The position numbers and the translations under genes are program-made. A stretch of DNA of 64,000 bases, from contig CALOAB010000018.1 of NCBI GenBank assembly GCA_942491185.1, positions 467,134 to 531,133 on the forward strand, given 5' to 3'. Under the pieces are notes generated by a model that was not told where the DNA came from, ran no database searches, and saw only the letters and a program-made list of their open reading frames with translations. Source of the DNA: SLRI01 sp942491185 (GTDB taxonomy: Bacteria; Pseudomonadota; Alphaproteobacteria; Geminicoccales; Geminicoccaceae). Positions 53,455 to 63,860 of the stretch are shown here, one piece after another (the first letter of the stretch is position 1; the number at the start of each line of letters is the position of its first letter).

Positions 53455-53874
53455 TCAGAGCTTATTGCCTGCGGCGAAGGAGAGAAGTTCGAAGGTAAGT
53501 TCACCGGCATTGTTAAACTTCTGCACGATCCCGTCACGCGCGACCAAGGTCATGCATCTCAGCCTGCCCTCGTCGGGCGTCATCGACAGGCACACCTGGT
53601 CTCCGTCGCTGACGCCGTAATACCCGGTGTCGTTCCACTCGCCGTCGACCATACGGCCGGTCAGGGTGTTGTCGGGCCCGTAGTAGAAGATGAACGTCCG
53701 CTCGCCTGCGCGGGCGGTGACAGTGTGATCGACGATTCTGGCCGATATTTCGCCCGCTGAGAGCTGCTGGCCCTGCTTAATAGCTGTCTCCAGGGGGGTC
53801 TGGGCCTGCGCAGGGAGCGCCAGGGCCACGGTCAATACCGCAGCGCAGCGCGTGGCGATCGCAAGATTCAGCAT
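53455..53874 (-). CDS. Small exported protein, possibly DUF995-like
   Basis: 139 residues with a signal peptide (cleavage near 25, LPAQAQ). The mature part has a lipocalin-like or beta-barrel-like alternating pattern: ERTFIFYYGPDNTLTGRMVDGEWNDTG, then YYGVSDGDQVCLS and LRCMTLVARDG with two cysteines. The layout is like the DUF995-type secreted proteins, but I cannot be sure. It is divergent from the winged-helix regulator, with 45 bases between starts, and may be its target. GC is moderate (about 57%). Confidence 0.7.
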   Translation of the reverse strand: MLNLAIATRCAAVLTVALALPAQAQTPLETAIKQGQQLSAGEISARIVDHTVTARAGERTFIFYYGPDNTLTGRMVDGEWNDTGYYGVSDGDQVCLSMTPDEGRLRCMTLVARDGIVQKFNNAGELTFELLSFAAGNKL

Positions 53875-53919
53875 TTTCGCACCTTTTCTGATAATGTCCC
53901 GTAGGACGGGTCTGACCCG

Positions 53920-55704
53920 ATGGAGAACAGCACGAGGGCGCCAGAGCCGCTTGAATTCCGTCTGCAGATTTCTGAATTTTGTGTGCAATCTCAGGATCAG
54001 GCCGTGACACAATATTGCTTCGGTGAGTTCGAGCTGCAGGAGACCAGGTTTCTCCGCCGGGACGGTGCCGACATCCCCCTGCAGCCCCAGGTCCTGAGCT
54101 TGCTGAGATACCTTGTCGAGAACCGCGACAGGATCGTTAGCAAGGACGAGTTGGTCGAGATGCTCTGGGGAGGCCGGATCGTCTCGGACGCGGTTCTCAA
54201 CACGCGCGTCCGTGACCTCCGGCGTGTCCTCAGGGATGATGGAAGGGAACAGCGCTTTATCCGGACCTTTCCCAAGCGCGGTGTGCGGTTCGTCGCTTCG
54301 GTGACCCAACGGGCGGAGCGAGTAGATGCTTCGCAGGGCAACAATGAGCCCGCGCCGCCGCCACCGTTGGATCCGATCGCTCTACGCGCCCGCATGTCGG
54401 AGCGAAAAGTTCTGTTGGTCACCGGGCTGGCTTTGCTCGTGGTGACCGGAGTGGGCTCAGTCTTGGTGTCTGAATTTGCGGCCCCGGACTTGGCACTCGC
54501 GCTGCCCGACCAACCGTCGATCGCGGTTCTGCGGTTCGACGCCGACGCTTCGGAGGACTGGGCCTACATGTCGACCGGGTTGGCGGAGGATCTGATCGCC
54601 GACCTGTCGCTGTTCAGGGAGCTGTTCGTTATCTCCCGAAACACGTCCTTCACCTTCGATCCCAAGACCGCCGACCCGCGCGGCATCGGGCGTGAATTGG
54701 GGGTGGAGTTCGTCGCCCGAGGCAGCATGAGAGGAACGGATCGGGGCGTCCGCGTGACCGCGGAACTCGTCGATACCAGCACCGGCCAGGCACTCTGGAC
54801 CGAGCGCTTCGACCGCCCCATCAGCGATGTCTTCGCGATTCAGGACGAGATAAGCGACGCCATCTCGGCCCGCATCCTGCCCGAGATGGTTCGGGTCCGG
54901 GCCGATTCCACCCGCCAGACGCCGACAGAGGATCTGTCCGCCTGGGATCTGTTCCTGCAGGCTAAGGCGCACCAAACGGTGTTTTCTCGCGATGGGCAGG
55001 AACGCGCCGTCAGCCTTGCCCGCGCCGCACTGGACCGGGACCCTGAACTCGCAGCAGCCCACAGTCTGATTGCACAGGCGAAGGGTAATTTGTTCTTCTG
55101 GTCGAATGGAGATACCAGCGTGCGCGACGCGGCAATCGCCGCAGCCCGGAAAGCGCTGGAGATGGACCCGAACGACCCGATGGCCCATGCCGCGCTGGGC
55201 TATGTCTATCGGTTCACCGGCGACGAGACACGGGCGATCGGGAATCTCGAAAGGGCCGTCGCCCTCAATCCCAACAGCGCGCTGATACGGCTCCAATTCG
55301 CGCATACGCTCGACTGGTTCCGACACCAGAAACGCGCGCTACCCGAGATCGAAACCGCGATCCGCCTGAGCCCGCGAGATCCGCTTCTGCAGAACATGCT
55401 CTTCTACAAGGCCCATATTCTCTATCATCTGCGAAGGTATGGCGAGGCGCTGCGCGCCACCGACTCGATGGGCGCGGTTGTATCTTCGGGTCCATGGGAG
55501 ATCTTCTACCACCTGATGCGCGCCGCCGCCTTGGCCGAACTCCGCCGCGATGCCGAGGCGCAAGCGGCAATCGATGCGGCCAAGGCGTTGGATCCCTCGC
55601 TAACTCTGACAGCGCTGAAATCTCGCTTCGATCGCAGCAAGAACCATCCGGACAATCGGGCCAACTGGTTGGCAAGTCTCCAAAAGGCTGGCCTCTCCGA
55701 GTAA
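53920..55704 (+). CDS. CadC-like winged-helix regulator with adenylate-cyclase-type TPR region
   Basis: 594 residues from an ATG without a strong ribosome site; a GTG at 54004 (VTQYCFGEFEL) is the likelier domain start. OmpR/CadC-type winged HTH (about 30-130, with LSLLRYLVENRDRIVSKDEL and RFIRTFPKRGVRFVA). One membrane helix (about 166-184) follows. The periplasmic part starts PSIAVLRFDADASEDWAYMSTGLAEDL, typical of the FlgO/TolB-like sensor region, then TPR repeats (about 350-570). Such one-piece sensors bind DNA inside and a signal outside. The gene is flanked by IS110 ends and has somewhat lower GC, suggesting acquired DNA. Confidence 0.88.
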   Translation: MENSTRAPEPLEFRLQISEFCVQSQDQAVTQYCFGEFELQETRFLRRDGADIPLQPQVLSLLRYLVENRDRIVSKDELVEMLWGGRIVSDAVLNTRVRDLRRVLRDDGREQRFIRTFPKRGVRFVASVTQRAERVDASQGNNEPAPPPPLDPIALRARMSERKVLLVTGLALLVVTGVGSVLVSEFAAPDLALALPDQPSIAVLRFDADASEDWAYMSTGLAEDLIADLSLFRELFVISRNTSFTFDPKTADPRGIGRELGVEFVARGSMRGTDRGVRVTAELVDTSTGQALWTERFDRPISDVFAIQDEISDAISARILPEMVRVRADSTRQTPTEDLSAWDLFLQAKAHQTVFSRDGQERAVSLARAALDRDPELAAAHSLIAQAKGNLFFWSNGDTSVRDAAIAAARKALEMDPNDPMAHAALGYVYRFTGDETRAIGNLERAVALNPNSALIRLQFAHTLDWFRHQKRALPEIETAIRLSPRDPLLQNMLFYKAHILYHLRRYGEALRATDSMGAVVSSGPWEIFYHLMRAAALAELRRDAEAQAAIDAAKALDPSLTLTALKSRFDRSKNHPDNRANWLASLQKAGLSE

Positions 55705-55915
55705 TGGCGGGTTGTTCCATTCCAAAGACGACAATGCCCGCTTGTGCGAGATCATCTTTTGTCTCTCTGTGAATTAACTGAGGACACCTATCAACCTTGA
55801 GCTGCTCTGCCGGATCTGGCCAAAACGACATGGCGTGATCGGCGGCGGCTCAGGGGCGGCGAACGAGATTTGGTAGACTGGCCTCATGGACAGGAGCGCT
55901 GTGAGGAGGACGAGA

Positions 55916-56440
55916 ATGAAGCACTTTGCCGGCCTTGACGTATCGCTGAAGGACATTTCGGTCTGTGTCGTCGACGAGGCAGGTCACGTGGTTCTTCGTG
56001 GATCGGTCCAAAGCGAGCCGGCGGCCGTCGCCGATTTTCTGGCTACTCGGCATGTCGCGCCGGAGCGGATCGTCCATGAGAGCGGGCAGCTGTCGATCTG
56101 GCTGCAGCGTGGTCTGGTGCGGCTCGGGTTGCCTGCGGTTTGCATCGATGCGCGGATCGCACAGAAAGCCTTGTCGGCTCGTCTTAACAAGCTTCGGATG
56201 CCACCGATGCCGAAGATCTGGCGCACCTCGCCAGAACCGGTTGGTACACGCCAGTTCATGTGCGCAGCGAGAACGCTGACCGCGTGCGCACGCTGATTGC
56301 CGCGCGTGAACGTCTGATCCGGCTGAGGAAAGATCTTGAAGGCCATGTCCGGGGTGCGCTGAAAACCTTCGGTATCCGCATGACAGCGATCGGCCATCGC
56401 GCGCGTGTCGCGATGGCGGCCCCCTACGTTGTGAGCTGAT
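55916..56440 (+). pseudogene. IS110-family transposase, truncated and frameshifted
   Basis: MKHFAGLDVSLKDISVCVVD begins the DEDD RuvC-like domain (first Asp in GLDVS). VHESGQLSIWL and KALSARLNK follow, then an indel near 56195. The next frame continues TDATDAEDLAHLARTGWY and VRTLIAARERLIRLRKDLEG, ending with APYVVS and stop. The Ser-containing C-terminal domain is missing. The truncated end lies 10 bases from the parE stop codon. The leader from about 55844 is shared with the remnant at 52994. Confidence 0.85.
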
Positions 56441-56450
56441 ACGGCCGGAG

Positions 56451-58421
<1,971 letters not shown>

Positions 58422-58524
58422 CGTCGTCACGTTACCCTTCAAGTCGTTCACATCGGCCGTGCGCTTGACCGTGTCGGTGCAGCCCGGCAAGCAGTCTTCT
58501 ATCGGAAGTGGAGGGGCGAGGACA

Positions 58525-58939
58525 ATGGACGGAGCGGCCGATACGGCCACACCTGCGGATCGAATGCCAGCCGTTCGCACGCTTGCCATGCCCGGTGACA
58601 CCAACCCGGCAGGCGACATCTTCGGCGGCTGGCTGCTCTCGCAGATGGACGTGGCGGGCGGCATCGTCGCCTACCAGCGGGCCGGCTGGCAGGGTGGCGA
58701 CGGTGGCGCTCGACGCCATGGTGTTCCATGCGCCGGTGGAAGTCGGCGATGTGGTGAGCTGCTACGCCGACGTGGTCAGGGTCGGGCAAAGCTCGCTCAC
58801 CGTGCATGTCGAGACCTGGGTCGAGCGCGCCCGCACCGGCGCCCCCGTCAAGGTGACTGATGGCAGGTTCACCTACGTCGCGCTGGCGCCGGACGGCGAG
58901 AAGCGCCAGGTGCCCGAAAGTGCTGGCCACCGCCCATGA
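58525..58939 (+). pseudogene. Acyl-CoA thioesterase (YciA-type hotdog), frameshifted
   Basis: MDGAADTATP to MPGDTNPAGDIFGGWLLSQMDVAGGIVAYQRA is the start of a YciA-like hotdog thioesterase. Near 58675-58690 the frame changes; VATVALDAMVFHAPVEVGDVV and WVERARTGAPVKVTDG then complete the fold in the next frame. Restoring one base gives a normal protein of about 137 residues. It would hydrolyse short- to medium-chain acyl-CoA in the cytosol. It is divergent from parE. Either a null allele or a sequence error. Confidence 0.78.
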
Positions 58940-58957
58940 GGGATGATGGCGGAAAGC

Positions 58958-59173
58958 TCAGGCGGCCTTGCGCTCCTCGGCCGGCTCGTCCTGATTGGCG
59001 ACGGCACGCACCGTCGTCGTCTCGGCCACCAGCTGCGGCTCGCCGGCGGGACCAGGCGTGCCTTTCTCCTTGTCCTTCTTGAGCAGATGGAGCTGGTGGA
59101 GGCCGAACGCGATCGGCAGACCAAAGCCGATCAACGCCTTGAAGATGATGAAAGCCGCTCCACTCGAGAACAT
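58958..59173 (-). CDS. Small single-pass membrane protein, function unknown
   Basis: 71 residues from an ATG preceded by GGGAGACGGCGC. One membrane helix (about 6-24, AFIIFKALIGFGLPIAFGLHQ) is followed by a charged, Pro/Glu-rich tail with a KKDKEKGTP stretch. I do not recognise a named family; similar small proteins are common near tgt or in unlinked places in alphaproteobacteria. It is divergent from tgt, with 80 bases between. Confidence 0.65.
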   Translation of the reverse strand: MFSSGAAFIIFKALIGFGLPIAFGLHQLHLLKKDKEKGTPGPAGEPQLVAETTTVRAVANQDEPAEERKAA

Positions 59174-59253
59174 GCGCCGTCTCCCATGCTGATGCCACGA
59201 ATAACGAATACGTTTGCCGGGGCCGCCGCGATCACCGTGCGGGGTGCAATCTC

Positions 59254-60384
59254 GTGACTCTCGGCTTCACGCGGCTCGCTGACGACGGCCACGCCAGACG
59301 CGGCCGGTTGCAAACCGCGCATGGGCTGATCGAGACGCCGGCCTTCATGCCGGTCGGCACGGCAGCGACCGTGAAGGCGATGACCGTAGAGATGGTCCAG
59401 GCCACCGGCGCCCAGATCATTCTCGGCAACACCTACCATTTGATGCTGCGACCGGGGGCCGAGCGAATGGCGGGGCTGGGCGGGTTGCACCGCTTCATGC
59501 GCTGGCCGGGGCCGATCCTCACCGACAGCGGCGGCTTTCAGGTGATGTCGCTCGCCAAGATCCGGAAGCTCGACGAAGCGGGCGTCGTCTTCGCCTCGCA
59601 TATCGACGGCTCCAGGCACACGCTCACGCCGGAGCGCAGCATCGAGATCCAGCACCTGCTCGGTGCCGACATCACCATGCAGCTCGACGAGTGCCTCAAG
59701 CTGCCGGCCGAGCGGTCCGAGGTGGAGCGGGCGATGGCGCTGTCGCTGCGCTGGGCCGAGCGGTCGAAGGCAGCGTTCACGGCCCGGCCGGGGCACGGCC
59801 TCTTCGGGATCGTCCAGGGCGGCACCGATGCGGCGCTGCGCCGGGCATCGGCCGAGGGCTTGCAGGCTATCGGCTTCGACGGCTATGCGGTTGGCGGGCT
59901 TGCCGTGGGCGAGCCGCAGGCGGTCATGTTCGAGACGCTGGAAGCGGTGACGCCGGCCTTGCCCGCCGACCGGCCGCGCTACTTGATGGGCGTCGGCAAG
60001 CCCGCCGATATCGTCGGTGCCGTCGCCCGCGGCATCGACATGTTCGACTGCGTGCTACCCACCCGCTCGGGCCGCACCGGCCAGGCCTTCACCTGGCGCG
60101 GTCCCGTCAACCTCAAGAACGCCCGGCATGCCGACGATCCGCGGCCGCTGGACGAAGCCAGCGACTGCCCGGCGGCACGGGATTACTCCAGGGCGTACCT
60201 GCACCACCTGGTCAAGTCGGACGAGATCCTGGCCGCGATCCTGCTCACCTGGAACAATCTGCATTTCTACCAAGAGCTGATGCGATCGCTGCGCCAGGCG
60301 ATCGAGACCGGCCAGCTCCAGGCGTTCCAGGCGCGTTTCGCCAGCGGCCAGGCCGCCGGTGACATTCCCCCCTGGCAGAGCTAG
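59254..60384 (+). CDS. tgt: tRNA-guanine(34) transglycosylase, zinc site mostly lost
   Basis: 376 residues starting at GTG. The TIM barrel and active site look normal: Asp91 in TDSGGFQ, VQGG, GGLAVGE and the nucleophile Asp265 in MFDCVLPTR. In bacterial Tgt the zinc is held by CxCxxC and a His 26 residues later. Here those positions read Ser303, Cys305, Ala308 and Asn334 (SDCPAARDYS and LTWNNLHF), so only one of four ligands remains. The enzyme exchanges guanine for preQ1 at the wobble position of Asp, Asn, His and Tyr tRNAs. Whether it still binds Zn or folds without it is unknown. Confidence 0.93.
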   Translation: MTLGFTRLADDGHARRGRLQTAHGLIETPAFMPVGTAATVKAMTVEMVQATGAQIILGNTYHLMLRPGAERMAGLGGLHRFMRWPGPILTDSGGFQVMSLAKIRKLDEAGVVFASHIDGSRHTLTPERSIEIQHLLGADITMQLDECLKLPAERSEVERAMALSLRWAERSKAAFTARPGHGLFGIVQGGTDAALRRASAEGLQAIGFDGYAVGGLAVGEPQAVMFETLEAVTPALPADRPRYLMGVGKPADIVGAVARGIDMFDCVLPTRSGRTGQAFTWRGPVNLKNARHADDPRPLDEASDCPAARDYSRAYLHHLVKSDEILAAILLTWNNLHFYQELMRSLRQAIETGQLQAFQARFASGQAAGDIPPWQS

Positions 60385-60398
60385 AGTATCCGTCTTGG

Positions 60399-61384
60399 TC
60401 AAGCAGGCTTTGGCGTCCAGAGCCGATCGTCGCGCAGGAGGGCGTTGGCGAGGATGATGAGCTTGCGCATGACGGCGGTGATGGCGACCTTGGCGGGCTT
60501 GCCGGCTTCTTGCAGGGCCTCGAGCTTGGCCTTCATGTCGGCGTTGAAGCGGGCTGCGACCATGGCCGGCATGAAGAGGGTCTGGCGGACATGGGCTCGC
60601 CCACCCTGGATCCTGCTCTTGCCCTTCCACGTGCCGGATTGGCGGGTCATGGGTGCCAGCCCGGCAAGAGCTGCTGCCTGTTTTTCGTCGAGTGTGCCGA
60701 GCTTGGGCATCTCGGCGAGGAGCGCGATCGCTGTGGTTTCGCCGAAGCCTCGGATACTCTCGAGGATAGTGCGGCGGCGATCGAGGTTGGGGTCGTTTTT
60801 GGTCAGGTCTCGAGCGGCGGCGTCGATGGCCTTGATCTGGGCATCGATTTGAGTGAGTCGGCGGGCAGCTTGTCGCGTGAGCAGCGCCACCCGCAGCGTT
60901 TTTTGGCGGTTGAGAGTGGCTGTGCGGTCTTTCACCCCTGCCTGGGGCCTACCGGCCACAGGCCTGCCTGAGGCCGTGCTCGCCGGGCGGCGACCAGCTC
61001 GGCCAGCTGGTCGAGCGTTTCGCTGCGGAGCGGCCGGCATTCGGGCTCCATGACGGCGCCGAAGCGGGCGAGCATGAGTGCGTCGACACGATCGGTCTTG
61101 GCCAGCCGCCCGGTCGCCTCGGCGAACCGCCTGGCATGACGCGGATTCACCCTGGCGAACGGTACGACGGATTTGTCCAGCCGCCGCTCCAACTCCCGAC
61201 CGTAGGAGCCGGTTGCCTCGACAATCACGCAACCCACCGCTCTTGTCCGCAACCAGCGGAGCACTTTTCCATGGCCACGCCGGTCATTGGCGAACTGGCG
61301 CGTCTCACGGGTCGGGTGAAGCGCTACATCGAGCCACTCTTTCGAGATGTCGATTCCAGCGATCGGTGCTATCGCCGTCATCAT
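60399..61384 (-). pseudogene. IS110-family transposase with an internal frameshift
   Basis: IAGIDISKEWLDVALHPTRE starts the DEDD domain, with EATGSYGREL and KTDRVDALMLARFG. After LVAARR near 60970 the frame changes; VKDRTATLNRQK, ILESIRGFGETTAIALLAEMP, GLAPMTRQSGTWKGKSRIQGG (transposase_20 domain) and the end then follow in the second frame. About 10 extra residues at the junction suggest a small duplication. It is not closely related to the IS110 copy at 55916. It lies directly after tgt. Confidence 0.85.
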
Positions 61385-61585
61385 CTTTTCCGTGTCCTAT
61401 GCTTGTCATTCGGGGCCGAACCCCGGGTATCCGTTCAGGGCACTTGGAAAAGAAAGGGGCGATCCATCTCTAGCTCGGCCCATGACGGCCAGCACTTTCC
61501 CGATCCGTCCCCTTCCACCGGTGGCGGGTGGCCACCCGCCACCGGTGCTTCCCTATCGCCCGAATGGGCACGACATGCATAAGAC
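61385..61585. other. Non-coding flank of the IS110-family element, with a 32-bp perfect palindrome
   Basis: Lies upstream of the transposase on its own strand, where IS110-group elements keep a non-coding end that can be transcribed as a bridge RNA. GTATCCGT occurs both here (61426) and beyond the other end (60386). A perfect 32-bp palindrome at 61516-61547 (arms CACCGGTGGCGGGTGG) lies within it. There is no protein gene. Confidence 0.45.
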
Positions 61586-61709
61586 AAGCATTTTCAGGGT
61601 GACCGGAGACGAGGAACGCAAGGCGATCGGCGCGCAGCGTAGCCAGCCTACGTGAGCACCGATCGTCCGCAGCCTGACGACGTGTGCGGTCACCCTGAGA
61701 GTGCTCTAA
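61586..61709. repeat. Inverted-repeat element of about 124 bp
   Basis: The ends are inverted copies: left CATTTTCAGGGTGACCGGAG, right the complement of CACTCTCAGGGTGACCGCAC. They match at about 20 of 25 positions, including CAGGGTGACCG. The interior is itself partly palindromic (CGTAGCCAGCCTACG). No gene is present. It is probably a small REP- or MITE-type repeat. Confidence 0.5.
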
Positions 61710-61773
61710 ACCGCGCACCGTCTTGACGACACGGGCGCCATCGCCGATAGCGACCCCGCGTTTCACGCAACAA

Positions 61774-61849
61774 GCGCCTCTAGCTCAATTGGCAGAGCAG
61801 CGGACTTTTAATCCGCGGGTTCCGGGTTCGAGTCCCGGGGGGCGCACCA
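61774..61849 (+). tRNA. tRNA-Lys (anticodon TTT)
   Basis: 76 bases including an encoded CCA. Acceptor GCGCCTC pairs with GGGGCGC (one G-T). D-stem and loop with TAGCTCAATTGGCAGAG, anticodon loop CTTTTAA with TTT, T-loop GGTTCGAGTCC. All arms are normal. Confidence 0.96.
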
Positions 61850-62238
61850 CGTTTCCAGGCTTCTTGGTTGCTCGAGGCGCGTTGTTGCCCGATCCGACGG
61901 CGGCCTTTCGCCGTTGCGTGTGTCGCTCGACACGCCGCGACGCGTCGCATCGATGGCCAGGGGAGGTGTCGATCCGATCTTCGCTAGTGACGCGTTGGGC
62001 AGGCCCCTCGGAGTTGGGCGTGCCGAGCGCCGGCTGGTCGACGACAGCCCGATCCATCATAAAATCCAGCACCGATAGAGGATAGAGCCGAATGGTCGGC
62101 GAATTCATGAAGAAGACGCTCCAGGAAGGCTGGCGGTCCGGCGCTGCAGCAAGGCCGGCCTCTGCCAGGCTTTTCAGGCTTCCCTTACATCCGGATCGAC
62201 ACGCAGGCGATAGGGCGTGCCGCTCTGCAGGATCGAAG
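61850..62238. other. Intergenic region without a recognised gene (389 bp)
   Basis: Lies between the tRNA and the end of the hydrolase-like pseudogene. Minus-strand frames here are a shadow of the tRNA. Bases 61909-61958 resemble part of the MITE-like element at 26100-26150 (ttcgccgctgcgtg-type sequence). A tRNA 3' end is a usual site for integration, but no integrase or direct repeat of the tRNA end is visible. Confidence 0.45.
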
Positions 62239-63860
62239 TTAGGGTAGATTCGCGAATTTCGCTTCGAGGCCGGTTCCTTTGACGTCGAACACCCACCCTT
62301 CACCGTCGGGTTGCATCTCCTTCCAGGTCCGCCTGGCACTTGCGTACCTGATCCGACCTGCCGCCTTCGAAATCCTCGCCGTTATAGAGGCAGAATGTCG
62401 GCAGCTCGCCGGTTTTGCTTTGCACCGCACGGATATAATACTGCTTGCGGTAGACGACATTGTCGAAAAGCCGATGCCGAACGTGTCACGCTCGCCGACA
62501 TAGAAATCGGCGCGCAATACCAGATCGCCGTTCAGTCACGAGTGCGTCGAGCTGCTGGCGGGTGCGAGGTTTGTCGTCGATCTTGAGATAGCCTTCCCAG
62601 ATCAAGCGATTGGGGCCGGCCCAGCTGAGAACGCCATCGTCGAGTGGTCGGTTGAAATCGACATCGTTGAAGGGACCGCAGCAGTTCTCCCTTAGGGCTC
62701 TGGTGGAAGAGCTCGAAGTCAGCGAACCGCGGCAAGATGCTGACGCCAAGAAAGAACTCGCTGCTGCCGATCCAATCCATGCCACGCAACACCTTGCCTT
62801 CGAGCAGGCGCAGACAGATCCGGGTATTGCCGTGGAGGAAACGCATGGCGATTTCGTACGACTCTCGTGCCGTCACCAGCAGATCAGGGCCGCCATGGCA
62901 TTTGTGGACGAACGTCCGAGGACAACCCGGCACCTGGGCGTTGGTGATCTTGACCAGGCCATCGCTTTGGTTGTAGGCGCGGCCGCCTTCACCGGCCTGG
63001 CTGAACAAGCGGTTGAGAAACGAGGCAATGCCGACATCATAGCTCTGATAGCTCGTGCCGACGACGGTGAGCATGCGCTCTACCAGGAAGTGCCTGGCGC
63101 TGATTCTTGTGAGAGAGCGGAAAGGACTCGTCGGCCTGCTTCTCCGGTGAGAACGCTGCCAATTCGTCGCTGGCGCCTATCGGCAGCCAGCCGATCTGGC
63201 TCAAGACCTGGAACGGCTGCCTCGATGCGGTCGTGCCGAGCGTGACGATCTTGTTGATGTGGTCTCCGGCCTCGAGACCCGCCTCGGGATAGGTGCCCTG
63301 GGCGCTCGTGGGGACGATCAACCCACCAATCGTGTGGGCGAAATCATTGACCTTCGTGCTGGCGCCGGTCGCGCACTCGGTGACCGCCTGAATGAGCTCG
63401 ATGAGGCGCTTGAGCGATCGGCCATAGCGCGAGGGTGGGTCCACCGAGATCATAGTAGCGCAGGATCCAGATGGTCCACCGAGTGGATCTTGAACACTGT
63501 TCAAAGAAGGCCTCGATCATCGGCGCATCCATGACGACCCGGTCGCCGACGTGGCACAGATCGGGCATCTCGTCGCCGATTTGCCAGTCCCGTTCCTGCG
63601 CGTGGTCAATGTCGGCTGGATAGTAGCCGGCGACGTTCGTGGCGTCGTGGTAGCCGAGCTCCGACTTCATCAGCCGCAAGATGAAGCCCACTTCGTAGAT
63701 GTGGTTCTCGCCGCGCTTTTGCGGATAGACCGTGCCGACATTGAAGCCCTGATAGGCAAGGGCCTGCTCGTCCGCGACATCAAGTCCCCCGAAACCGCGG
63801 ATCAAGATGATCGGCAAAGGTGTGCGCACGGCCACTGTTGCTTGCTGGCATGACGTTTTC
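62239..63860 (-). pseudogene. Alpha/beta-hydrolase-like protein with an additional C-terminal domain, multiply frameshifted
   Basis: One coherent protein of about 530 residues can be read through all three minus frames. The start (near 63860; LPIILIRGFGGLDVADEQA) looks like a lipase/alpha-beta-hydrolase N-terminus. Then come RGENHIYEVGFILRLMKSEL, an indel near 63500, STKVNDFAHTIGGLIVPTSA and VLSQIGWLPIGASDELA, an indel near 63075, SFLNRLFSQ to SEFFLGVSILPRF, further indels near 62700 and 62520, and VLRADFYVGERDTFGIGF, YIRAVQSKTGELPTFCLYNG and DGEGWVFDVKGTGLEAKFAN with a TAA stop at 62239. Sequence stays protein-like between breaks. The function is unknown. Confidence 0.65.

Noticed and set aside
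61785..62339. Minus-strand 184-residue frame ending in PPGLEPGTRGLKVRCSAN
   Set aside because: The C-terminal sequence is the reverse complement of tRNA-Lys, a well-known false annotation.
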